NCBI GenBank assembly: GCA_020851915.1
Contig: JADZBT010000046.1
Span: 1-11,418 of the forward strand
DNA length: 11,418 nt
Reading direction: 5' to 3'
DNA from: Alphaproteobacteria bacterium
Lineage (GTDB): Bacteria; Pseudomonadota; Alphaproteobacteria; Rickettsiales; RI-342
Shown: positions 1-6,305 of the stretch, one piece after another
How positions within the stretch are numbered: position 1 is the first letter of the stretch
Layout: each line of letters opens with the position of its first letter
Position numbers and translations under genes: made by a program
The notes under the pieces: model-generated
Database searches by the model: none
The model's input: the letters and a program-made list of their open reading frames with translations, nothing else
Told to the model about the DNA's origin: nothing

Positions 1-60
1 GCGGCGGCCGGTGATGTGCAGATACAGAGTGATCTTGGCGGGAGCGAAATCGCGGAGCAC
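1..60 (-). CDS. ispE: 4-diphosphocytidyl-2-C-methyl-D-erythritol kinase, N-terminal fragment
   Basis: Only the first 20 codons are inside the window, and the gene continues past base 1. Reading from a GTG at 60-58 gives VLRDFAPAKITLYLHITGRR (first residue read as Met). The APAKI-LxLHxTGRR pattern is the N-terminus of IspE, the GHMP-family kinase that phosphorylates CDP-methylerythritol in the non-mevalonate isoprenoid pathway. No ATG is available: the same frame is closed by the TGA of the upstream TPR gene at 72-70, leaving only TCC GCG CAC before the GTG. There is no good Shine-Dalgarno sequence next to the GTG, so translation is probably coupled to the TPR gene, with which it would form one transcript. 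The call rests on a short stretch, but a TPR gene next to ispE is, as I recall, a common arrangement in Alphaproteobacteria. Confidence 0.72.
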   Translation of the reverse strand, partial: MLRDFAPAKITLYLHITGRR

Positions 61-69
61 GTGCGCGGA

Positions 70-1836
70 TCAGTTCTTTTCCGCCTGCGCCAGGGGTGGC
101 GCGGGAGGAATGACGCCGCTCGCCGGAGCCTTGGGCAGCCCCTCGCGTATCTTGATCTCAAGCGACTTCTTCAGATCCGGGTCGGGATCGAATACCAGCG
201 CGCGCTGCCACTGGTAGCGCGCTTCGAGTGTGCGCCCCACGCGCCAGTAAATATCGCCCAGATGGTCGTTGACGGTGGCATCGTCCGGCATGATCTCGAT
301 CGCGCGCTCCAGAAAGAGCTGCGCGCCCTCATAATCTCCGAGGTGATACAGTGCCCAGCCGTAACTATCGACGATCTGCGCGTCCACGGGACGCTTCTTG
401 AGCGCGACTTCGAGCATCTGCTTGGCCTTGTCGGTATTCTTGCCGAGCAGCAGCCAGCTATAGCCCAGGTAATTGAGCACATCAGGCTGGTCGGGTGCGA
501 GCTCCAGCGCCTTCAGGAACTGCTTCTCCGCGAGATCCCAGCGGCCGGAACGCTCCAGCGCGATACCACAGGAATAGAGCACCGGCCAGTGGTAGGACTT
601 GATCTCATGGATACGTTCCTGTGCCTTCAGGCAGTAATCCGCCGCCTCGCCGAAGCGCCGTTCCTTGCGCAGGATGTCGCTGATATGCAGGTAAGGCGCG
701 TGGCTCTTGTCGCGCTCTGCGGCCAGCTTTTTAAGTTCGTCGATGGCCTTATCGGCGCCGCTCACATAGTAGTCATCGCGCGCGGAAAGCAGTTGCGCCT
801 TCCAGCTGAGGAACGACTCCTTCGCGATATGCCCGTAGCTCTGGATGGCCTCAGCGAAACGCTCTTCGTCCTCGTAATATTTGGCCAGTATCATCCAGCC
901 CTTGTCGAAATCGGGGCTGAGATACAGTGCCATCTGAAGGAACGCGTACGCATCATCCACCGCGTCCTGGCTGTAGAGGATGCTGGACGTGCCGTAGAGC
1001 ACCTCGGTGATGCCGCCTTTCGCATCGGCGATGATGGGAGTATCGCCCGACCGCGTCATCAGCTCGAACTGTTCGTCGCCGTCGAACCATACGTCGGTGC
1101 TGCCCTGGCTGAATTTCTTATAGAGCGCGTCCGCCTTTTCCGGCTTGCCCTCGCGCTTGTAGAAATTCCCGACCACCTCAACCATCCGCAGCGATACGCT
1201 GGAGGCTCCCTCCATCGCGCGCTCAAACGATTTTTCCGCGCCGGGATTGTCGCCGGTGACCTCCTGTATCAGCGCCGTATGGTAGAGAACGAACGGTGAG
1301 AACACGTCGATGCCGTTCGCCTTGGCGATGGTGGTCAGCGCCGCCTTGGCGTCACCCAGCCCGACCTTCACCCAGGCATGCAATATGGGTATCAGCACCC
1401 CGTTGAACCCGGTGGTATTCATCTTCGCGAGCATACGGTCGGCCTGCGCGTAATCGCCGCGCTGCGCGGCATCGAGCGCAACCAGCAGGCTGGCGGTCAC
1501 TGACTCATGTTGCTGCTCCAGAAATTTCTTAGCCATAACAATGGCTTTATCGGCTTTGCCGGCGATAAGAAGTATCTTATGCGCCTCCCCGAGCAATTCC
1601 TGATCCTTGGGGGCGAGGGTAAGCGAATTTTCGAGGTATCCGGCCGCCTCGTCCATATCGCCGGTATGCTTGGCAAACCGTGCAGCGAGGTAGTTTCCGG
1701 CCAGCGTTTCGCTGGCTGCGTCCGGCGTATTCTCCACCCCCGCCAGCGCCGTTTGCGATGCCAGCAGGCACGCCGCACCCAGCAACAAAGGCGCGAACGC
1801 CTTGCCGTTTCTATAGTTCCGCTTCACTGTATGCAT
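70..1836 (-). CDS. Secreted tetratricopeptide-repeat protein
   Basis: The predicted protein has 588 residues. Residues 1-32 look like a Sec signal peptide: a basic start (HTVKRNYRNGK), a hydrophobic core (FAPLLLGAACLLA) and an ALA cleavage site before GVEN. The mature protein is therefore probably periplasmic or outer-membrane associated. TPR-type helix pairs occur near the N-terminus (YLAARFAKHTGDMDEAAGYL) and form a clear run over the last third, roughly residues 410-555, with repeats such as LNYLGYSWLLLGKNTDKAKQ and DSYGWALYHLGDYEGAQLFL. The tail is Pro/Ala-rich. TPR arrays bind protein partners; no catalytic motif is seen and the partner is unknown. I start the gene at the ATG at 1836-1834, which GGTGGAGAGAAC precedes as a strong ribosome binding site. 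The frame stays open upstream to about 2286, but that extension lacks the signal peptide at its end and overlaps the 65-codon gene. ispE follows directly downstream. Confidence 0.88.
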   Translation of the reverse strand: MHTVKRNYRNGKAFAPLLLGAACLLASQTALAGVENTPDAASETLAGNYLAARFAKHTGDMDEAAGYLENSLTLAPKDQELLGEAHKILLIAGKADKAIVMAKKFLEQQHESVTASLLVALDAAQRGDYAQADRMLAKMNTTGFNGVLIPILHAWVKVGLGDAKAALTTIAKANGIDVFSPFVLYHTALIQEVTGDNPGAEKSFERAMEGASSVSLRMVEVVGNFYKREGKPEKADALYKKFSQGSTDVWFDGDEQFELMTRSGDTPIIADAKGGITEVLYGTSSILYSQDAVDDAYAFLQMALYLSPDFDKGWMILAKYYEDEERFAEAIQSYGHIAKESFLSWKAQLLSARDDYYVSGADKAIDELKKLAAERDKSHAPYLHISDILRKERRFGEAADYCLKAQERIHEIKSYHWPVLYSCGIALERSGRWDLAEKQFLKALELAPDQPDVLNYLGYSWLLLGKNTDKAKQMLEVALKKRPVDAQIVDSYGWALYHLGDYEGAQLFLERAIEIMPDDATVNDHLGDIYWRVGRTLEARYQWQRALVFDPDPDLKKSLEIKIREGLPKAPASGVIPPAPPLAQAEKN

Positions 1837-1852
1837 GTTCTCTCCACCGTCG

Positions 1853-1881
1853 GTTCTAAGACTACACCAAAATGCTTTCAA
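1853..1881 (-). promoter_or_regulatory. Possible sigma-70 promoter of the TPR gene
   Basis: On the minus strand TTGAAA (1881-1876, 5 of 6 to the -35 consensus) is followed after 17 bases by TAGAAC (1858-1853, 4 of 6 to the -10 consensus). Transcription would begin near 1846, which leaves a very short leader just covering the GGAG ribosome binding site of the gene starting at 1836. It is a fair match in the right place, but chance matches of this quality are common. Confidence 0.25.
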
Positions 1882-1980
1882 GACCAAAGATTTTGCATCG
1901 ATACCCGTCATACAACTTGACATCGCCCCCGTTTTAGGCCAAAAACCCCTCCCTGCACCACAGAGCGGAAAGGTTCGACC

Positions 1981-2178
1981 ATGAGCAAGAATAACCCGCA
2001 GAAGCGCGGCAAGGCCGCAGCTGGACGCGTCGTAGAAGGCAAAGAAGTGAAGCCGGTATTCTATTTCGGCAAGCATAAGGGCCATGGCAATTACATCGCC
2101 GCCGCGTTCGACAACGGCAACCTCGCGATGGACGCGCAGGGCCGCCCGCTCCCCTATCAGAACGCCTCGCGCGGCTAA
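1981..2178 (+). CDS. Small basic conserved-looking hypothetical protein (65 aa)
   Basis: This 65-codon gene starts at an ATG preceded by GGAAAGG with a seven-base gap, which is a convincing ribosome binding site. The product is soluble, with a Lys/Arg-rich start (MSKNNPQKRGKAAAGRVV) and then a compact segment containing KPVFYFGKHKGHGNYIAAAF and a GRPLPYQNA end. No signal peptide, membrane helix or cysteine is present. I do not recognise a characterised family. The regular pattern of aromatic and glycine residues with a GxPLPY ending looks like a small beta-rich fold rather than random reading, and I have a vague recollection of similar short alphaproteobacterial hypotheticals. It is divergent from the TPR gene and stands alone, with the parS and palindrome region downstream. 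Its function is unknown. Confidence 0.68.
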   Translation: MSKNNPQKRGKAAAGRVVEGKEVKPVFYFGKHKGHGNYIAAAFDNGNLAMDAQGRPLPYQNASRG

Positions 2179-2253
2179 GCCCAAAATCTTCCATTGTACG
2201 CCGGAACATGACCGGGCGGAAGCCTCGGGACGTGTGTTCTTTTGCGCCCAAAT

Positions 2254-2269
2254 TGTTCCACGTGAAACA
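2254..2269 (+). other. parS-like ParB/Spo0J binding site, copy 1
   Basis: TGTTCCACGTGAAACA is a 16-base near-palindrome that differs from the symmetrical consensus TGTTTCACGTGAAACA at one position, which is variable among known bacterial chromosomal sites. ParB loads on such sites to form the partition complex that segregates newly replicated origins. The site is intergenic, 75 bases after the 65-codon gene, and forms a direct repeat with the second site. Confidence 0.85.
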
Positions 2270-2300
2270 ATTTGCAGAACACCCATGTATACGGATAGCC

Positions 2301-2392
2301 CGGGCCCCTCATCCCCCGCCTCCTCCCTATGGGAGAAGGAGCCAGCTTATTATTCCCTCTCCCATAGGGAGAGGGTCAGGGTGAGGGGCCCG
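2301..2392. repeat. REP-like composite palindrome, copy 1
   Basis: The ends form a perfect 11-bp inverted repeat: CGGGCCCCTCA at 2301-2311 and TGAGGGGCCCG at 2382-2392. Each half contains its own hairpin. The left one is CCTCCTCCC-TAT-GGGAGAAGG (one mismatch). The right one is CCCTCTCCC-ATA-GGGAGAGGG (perfect nine-base stem). The two halves also pair with each other, so the whole unit can fold as one long cruciform or as two hairpins, as in BIME or REP elements. A second copy lies at 8684-8766. The CCCTCACCCTGACCCTCTCCC-type half is, from memory, a motif dispersed in many proteobacterial genomes. It sits in a convergent gap and may act as a bidirectional terminator. No transposase is seen nearby. 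Confidence 0.85.
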
Positions 2393-2415
2393 CGCGCACA
2401 ATAACACCCCCAAAA

Positions 2416-2431
2416 TGTTTCACGTGAAACA
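2416..2431 (+). other. parS site, copy 2 (perfect palindrome)
   Basis: TGTTTCACGTGAAACA is a perfect 16-base palindrome identical to the consensus bacterial parS. It lies two bases beyond the stop codon of the ETF-QO gene (2436-2434) and 162 bases from the first site. Together with its neighbour it strongly suggests a ParB-loading locus, and hence an origin-proximal position, although parA, parB, dnaA and an origin are not in the window. Confidence 0.92.
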
Positions 2432-2433
2432 AT

Positions 2434-4068
2434 TTACATATTCGGATAATTCGGCCCGCCTCCACCCTCCGGTGTCGTCCAGTTGATGTTCTGGGTCACA
2501 TCCTTGATGTCGCAGGTCTTGCAATGCACGCAGTTCTGCGCGTTGATCTGCAAGCGTTTTTCACCCTCCCCGCCCACGATCTCAGACACCCCCGCCGGGC
2601 AGAAACGCTGCTCCGGCGCATCATATAACGCCAGATTGGTGGCGATGGGCACGGAGGCATCCGCAAGTTTCAGGTGCGCGGGCTGGTCTTCCTCATGGTT
2701 GGTATTGGAGATGAACACCGACGACAGGCGGTCGAAGCTCACCACGCCGTCGGGTTTCGGATACTCGATCCTCTTGCATTCCGCCGCCCTCTTCATGCAG
2801 CTATGATCGGGCCGCGTATGGCGCAGCGTCCACGGCGCGCGCCCTTTGAACAGGTAGGTATCGATCGCGGAATAGGCCAGCGCCGCCCACAACCCGAAAT
2901 GAAACGCGGGACGGATATTGCGCGCCGCGTGCAGTTCCTCATAGACCCAGGAGTTTCTGATGGCCTCGCTGTAGTTGGTGAGCTCATCCAGCGCACCGGC
3001 GGAGAGTTTCTCGAACAGCGCCTCCGCTGCCACCATGCCGGATTTCATCGCCGTATGCGTGCCCTTGATCTTGGGCACGTTGAGGAATCCCGCCGCGCAG
3101 CCGATGAGCGCCCCGCCGGGAAAAGTGAGTTTTGGTATCGACTGCCAGCCACCCTCGTTGAGCGCCCGCGCGCCGTACGAGATGCGCCGCCCGCCCTCGA
3201 ACAGCGGACGTATCTTCGGGTGCGTCTTGAAACGCTGGAATTCCATGAACGGATCAAGATACGGGTTCTGATAATCCAGCCCCACCACGAATCCCACCGC
3301 CACCTGATTATGCTCCAGATGATAGATGAACGACCCGCCATAGGTACTGCTATCCATCGGCCATCCCGCCGTATGCGTCACCGTGCCCTGCTTATGCTTC
3401 GCCGGTTCCACTTCCCACAGTTCCTTGATGCCGATACCGTAGGTCTGTGGGTCTACGCCGTTCCGCAGATCGAATTTCCCGAATAACTGTTTACTCAGCG
3501 AGCCACGGCATCCTTCCGCGAACAGCGTGTATTTCGCACGCAGTTCCATGCCGGGCTGGTAGTTGTCCTTTTTCTCGCCGTGCTTGCCGATACCGAGGTC
3601 ACCGGTGGCCACGCCTGCGACACGGCCCTGTTCGTCATAGAGCACTTCCGCCGCCGCGAATCCGGGGAATATCTCCACGCCCAGTGCTTGCGCCTGCTCT
3701 CCCAGCCAGCGGCAGAGATTGCCGAGGCTGATGATATAATTGCCGTGATTATGCATCTGCGGCGGTGTCGGCAGACGGAACCCGTTTTTCTCCGTCAGCA
3801 GCATGAACGCATCGCTCGTAACCGGCGTATTGAGTGGTGCGCCGCGTTCTTTCCAGTCGGGTAGCAATTCATTGAGCGCGCGCGGCTCCAGCACCGCGCC
3901 GGAGAGGATATGCGCGCCCACCTCCGAGCCTTTATCCACCACGCAGATGGTGAGCGGTGTTCCTTTTTCCTGCGCGAGCTGGCCCAATCGTATCGCCGCA
4001 GAGAGTCCCGATGGCCCCGCGCCTACGATGACCACGTCGAATTCCATGGATTCCCGCGTGCTGCTCAT
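2434..4068 (-). CDS. Electron transfer flavoprotein-ubiquinone oxidoreductase (ETF-QO)
   Basis: The 544-residue protein matches the usual length of ETF-QO, the membrane-associated flavoprotein that takes electrons from ETF, reduced by acyl-CoA and amino-acid dehydrogenases, and passes them to ubiquinone. The FAD dinucleotide-binding motif GAGPSG is at residues 16-21, after the beta strand FDVVIVG. The C-terminal ferredoxin-like part carries C490 and the C513-x2-C516-x2-C519 cluster that binds one [4Fe-4S], and it ends with the family-typical NINWTTPEGGGGPNYPNM. I start at the ATG at 4068-4066 because AAGGAG lies four bases upstream; Met8 is an alternative. All key residues expected of the family appear present. 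ETF alpha and beta subunits are not in this window. The gene diverges from the uracil-DNA glycosylase across an 86-base gap, and its last two codons lie inside the extended parS repeat. Confidence 0.97.
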   Translation of the reverse strand: MSSTRESMEFDVVIVGAGPSGLSAAIRLGQLAQEKGTPLTICVVDKGSEVGAHILSGAVLEPRALNELLPDWKERGAPLNTPVTSDAFMLLTEKNGFRLPTPPQMHNHGNYIISLGNLCRWLGEQAQALGVEIFPGFAAAEVLYDEQGRVAGVATGDLGIGKHGEKKDNYQPGMELRAKYTLFAEGCRGSLSKQLFGKFDLRNGVDPQTYGIGIKELWEVEPAKHKQGTVTHTAGWPMDSSTYGGSFIYHLEHNQVAVGFVVGLDYQNPYLDPFMEFQRFKTHPKIRPLFEGGRRISYGARALNEGGWQSIPKLTFPGGALIGCAAGFLNVPKIKGTHTAMKSGMVAAEALFEKLSAGALDELTNYSEAIRNSWVYEELHAARNIRPAFHFGLWAALAYSAIDTYLFKGRAPWTLRHTRPDHSCMKRAAECKRIEYPKPDGVVSFDRLSSVFISNTNHEEDQPAHLKLADASVPIATNLALYDAPEQRFCPAGVSEIVGGEGEKRLQINAQNCVHCKTCDIKDVTQNINWTTPEGGGGPNYPNM

Positions 4069-4154
4069 ATGGCTCCTTATGCTTTTATGCTTCCCTGCGC
4101 CCGATTAGCTTAGTAATATCGCCCCGCACAGTCCACATGAAACCGGGAGAAACC

Positions 4155-4961
4155 ATGGCGCAGGCCACCGAATTGCTGAAGTGGTATGGCGAGATGGGCG
4201 TCGATGAAGCCATCGACGACGCACCGCGCGACTGGTTCGCGCAGATCGCCGCCAAAGCGCCTGTTCCAGATACCCCCCCCGCGCCGCGACCGGTTGCGGC
4301 CGCTCCCACGCCCATATCACTCAAAGGCCCCGCCGCTGCGGTCAAGGATGCGCGCGCGGTCGCCGATGCCTGCACCACCCGTGAGGAGTTGGAAAAAGCG
4401 CTGCGGGAATTCGATGGATGCTCACTCAGACGCACCGCGTCGAACACCGTATTCTGCGACGGCAATCCCAACGCCCGCGTGATGTTCGTCGGCGAAGCAC
4501 CCGGCGCGGAAGAGGATAAACAGGGCATCCCCTTCTGCGGCCCGAGCGGCCAGCTGCTCGACCGGATGCTGTCCTTCATCGGGCTCACACGCGCGAATTT
4601 CTATATCAGCAACACGCTGTTCTGGCGTCCCCCCGGCAATCGCAAACCCAGCACCGAGGAACTCGCCATCTGCCGACCCTTCGTCGAGAAGCATATCGCG
4701 CTCATCAATCCCGATCTGCTGGTGCTGGTAGGCGGCACGGCCACCACCGCGTTGCTCGATGAAACCCGAGGCATCAGCCGCCTGCGCGGGAAATTTTATA
4801 CCTACAGCAATCCCTATACCTCGCGTGAGATCCCTGTGGCGGTGCTGTTCCATCCTTCCTACCTCTTGCGCCAGCCTTCGCACAAACGTCTGGCATGGCA
4901 GGATATTCTCGCCATAAAGCATTATATGCGGGAACATGGAATTTCGCCGGAACCACGGTAA
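4155..4961 (+). CDS. Uracil-DNA glycosylase, family-4-like
   Basis: The 268-residue protein removes uracil from DNA to begin base excision repair. Residues 1-80 are a poorly conserved Pro/Ala-rich leader. The glycosylase domain follows, with the motif GEAPGAEED (113-121) and the GIPFCGPSGQLLD segment (124-136) of the uracil pocket, then the NTLFWRPPGNRKP loop (153-165) and the C-terminal motif HPSYLLR (233-239). The ATG at 4155 is chosen because GGGAG lies five bases upstream; the in-frame ATG at 4137 has no ribosome binding site. Classical family 4 enzymes hold a [4Fe-4S] cluster with four cysteines. Here only the second (C89) and fourth (C173) are kept: Phe86 and Trp157 stand where the first and third should be. 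From memory this WRPPGNR form is found in other alphaproteobacterial members, so it may be a cluster-free branch rather than a defect. Confidence 0.93.
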   Translation: MAQATELLKWYGEMGVDEAIDDAPRDWFAQIAAKAPVPDTPPAPRPVAAAPTPISLKGPAAAVKDARAVADACTTREELEKALREFDGCSLRRTASNTVFCDGNPNARVMFVGEAPGAEEDKQGIPFCGPSGQLLDRMLSFIGLTRANFYISNTLFWRPPGNRKPSTEELAICRPFVEKHIALINPDLLVLVGGTATTALLDETRGISRLRGKFYTYSNPYTSREIPVAVLFHPSYLLRQPSHKRLAWQDILAIKHYMREHGISPEPR

Positions 4962-5075
4962 AACACTGTAAATAGTTAACGAATTTACCATTCAGCTTGC
5001 TTTCCGCATCTACCTGTCCTATACAGGCTTCCCCGCTGAAAACTGCGGGTTTGGATCAACAACCTGTTTAGGGTG

Positions 5076-6209
5076 ATGACTCTTCGAGTTTTGAAAACAC
5101 TGCTGCACTCTCCGGCATGGCGACCGCTGATATTCGCCTCCCTTGCCGCCGCAGCCACCTATGTCTCCATCGACGTCGCTATCGCGCTCAGAGAACCGGC
5201 AACCGCCGCGCAGAATGAGCAGGAAGTGACGTTCCTGTGGGGCAATCGCTTCAGCGCGCCCAAAATCACGGATCCGCTGGCCTATAACGCGGAGGAGCCG
5301 CCGATGCTGGCCGCCCCGGAACCGCGCAGTAACGACAGCGCGAAAGACTCCGCAAGCTCCCCGCGCATGCGCTGGACGGCGGGGATCTCCGCATGGAAAC
5401 GCGGTGAGATCGGACAAGCCGCACGGCATTTCTCCGCAGCGGCAAAAGCAGAGAATGGCGCTCCGGACGACAACGCGGCAGCGGCTTACTGGGCCTATCG
5501 CGCCCATGACCGGCTAGGCTATACCGCCCGCGCGCAGCAATACCTGTCGCTCGCCGCACGTTATCCGCACACATTTTACGGCATTCTCGCCACCCGCGCC
5601 GCCGGGAACAAGATCGCGCTGCCCGTGGCAGCGGTGACGAAAGCCGGGACGGCCAAAGCCGCCGCTTATCCTGTACCCAACTGGCGACCGCATGATGAAT
5701 ACAGCATCGAACCCGCGCTGCTGTTCGCCATCATCCGCAAGGAATCCGGGTTCAACCCGAACGCCAAAAGCCACCGTGGCGCACGCGGGCTGATGCAGAT
5801 CATGCCGGGCACGGCACGCCACATCGCGGAGCGCATCGGCGCGCCGAAGCCGGACAATGCACGTCTGATGAACCGGAACGTGAACATCGCGCTCGGACAG
5901 GCCTATCTCAACGATCTGCTGAAAAGCAAGCCGGTGGACGGCAACCTCATCTACCTGCTGGCCGCCTATAACGCCGGCCCAGGCAACCTGCAGAAATGGC
6001 TGAAGAATACCCGGAATACCCACGACCCGCTGCTGTTCATCGAGAGCATCCCCGTCGCGGAAACCCGCAACTACACCAAGCAGGTGATGGCCAATTACTG
6101 GATATATCAGGAAATTCTCGGCCAGCGCACCAGCTCGGCACAGGCACTGTTGAGCGGCCTCTGGCCCAGCTATGGTGGCGCGGACATGCCCCTCGCCAGC
6201 GCGATATAA
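5076..6209 (+). CDS. Membrane-anchored lytic transglycosylase (SLT domain, GH23 type)
   Basis: The predicted 377-residue protein cleaves the MurNAc-GlcNAc bond of peptidoglycan with formation of 1,6-anhydro-MurNAc. An uncleaved signal anchor or signal peptide lies at about residues 15-38 (WRPLIFASLAAAATYVSIDVAIAL). Residues about 95-175 form helices resembling the superhelical part of soluble lytic transglycosylases. The SLT catalytic domain spans about 205-350: the catalytic Glu223 in RKESGF, GARGLMQIMPGTA, the LLAAYNAGPG motif and ETRNYTKQVMANYW are all intact. It should act in the periplasm on cell-wall remodelling. The start is uncertain: GTG at 5073 and ATG at 5076 are adjacent and share a weak TTTAGGG too close to either. 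It is 114 bases downstream of the glycosylase gene on the same strand and could be cotranscribed with it. Confidence 0.94.
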   Translation: MTLRVLKTLLHSPAWRPLIFASLAAAATYVSIDVAIALREPATAAQNEQEVTFLWGNRFSAPKITDPLAYNAEEPPMLAAPEPRSNDSAKDSASSPRMRWTAGISAWKRGEIGQAARHFSAAAKAENGAPDDNAAAAYWAYRAHDRLGYTARAQQYLSLAARYPHTFYGILATRAAGNKIALPVAAVTKAGTAKAAAYPVPNWRPHDEYSIEPALLFAIIRKESGFNPNAKSHRGARGLMQIMPGTARHIAERIGAPKPDNARLMNRNVNIALGQAYLNDLLKSKPVDGNLIYLLAAYNAGPGNLQKWLKNTRNTHDPLLFIESIPVAETRNYTKQVMANYWIYQEILGQRTSSAQALLSGLWPSYGGADMPLASAI

Positions 6210-6239
6210 CTCCTCTATCTGCCTGAAAAACCGCCAGAG

Positions 6240-6255
6240 TTAACAAATCTGTAAC
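6240..6255 (+). promoter_or_regulatory. Possible CtrA-type box upstream of the ATPase-like gene
   Basis: TTAACAAATCTGTAAC fits TTAA-N7-TTAAC, the box bound by the alphaproteobacterial cell-cycle regulator CtrA, with one mismatch (GTAAC for TTAAC). It lies 50 bases before the start codon at 6306. A single imperfect match is weak evidence. Confidence 0.22.
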
Positions 6256-6305
6256 ATTTTGCCCCTACACTGGGCCGGTGGAAGACTGCGCCTTGAAAGG
6301 GATTT

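Noticed and set aside
58..63. CACGTG as a third parS core
   Set aside because: The flanks (GAG and CGC) do not match TGTTN and GAAACA; it is part of the ispE start region.
16..1299. 427-codon open frame on the plus strand opposite the TPR gene
   Set aside because: It is antisense to a gene with signal peptide, ribosome binding site and TPR motifs; long antisense frames are usual in GC-rich DNA, and no known motif or ribosome binding site was seen in it.
1917..1922. TTGACA as -35 of a promoter for the 65-codon gene
   Set aside because: No acceptable -10 element lies 16-18 bases downstream; the following sequence is GGCCAAAAACC.
1837..2286. Upstream extension of the TPR frame to give 738 residues
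   Set aside because: The extension would bury the signal peptide, overlap the 65-codon gene and cross a parS site, and the inner ATG at 1836 has a strong ribosome binding site.
2674..3486. 270-codon plus-strand frame within the ETF-QO gene
   Set aside because: It is a shadow of a confidently identified enzyme and shows no recognisable motifs.
3932..3940. TTATCCACC as a DnaA box near parS
   Set aside because: It is a single one-mismatch copy inside ETF-QO coding sequence, without clustering or an AT-rich unwinding region.
5032..5049. CCCGC-N8-GCGGG hairpin as terminator of the glycosylase gene
   Set aside because: The stem has only five pairs, the loop is large and just three T follow; too weak to call.
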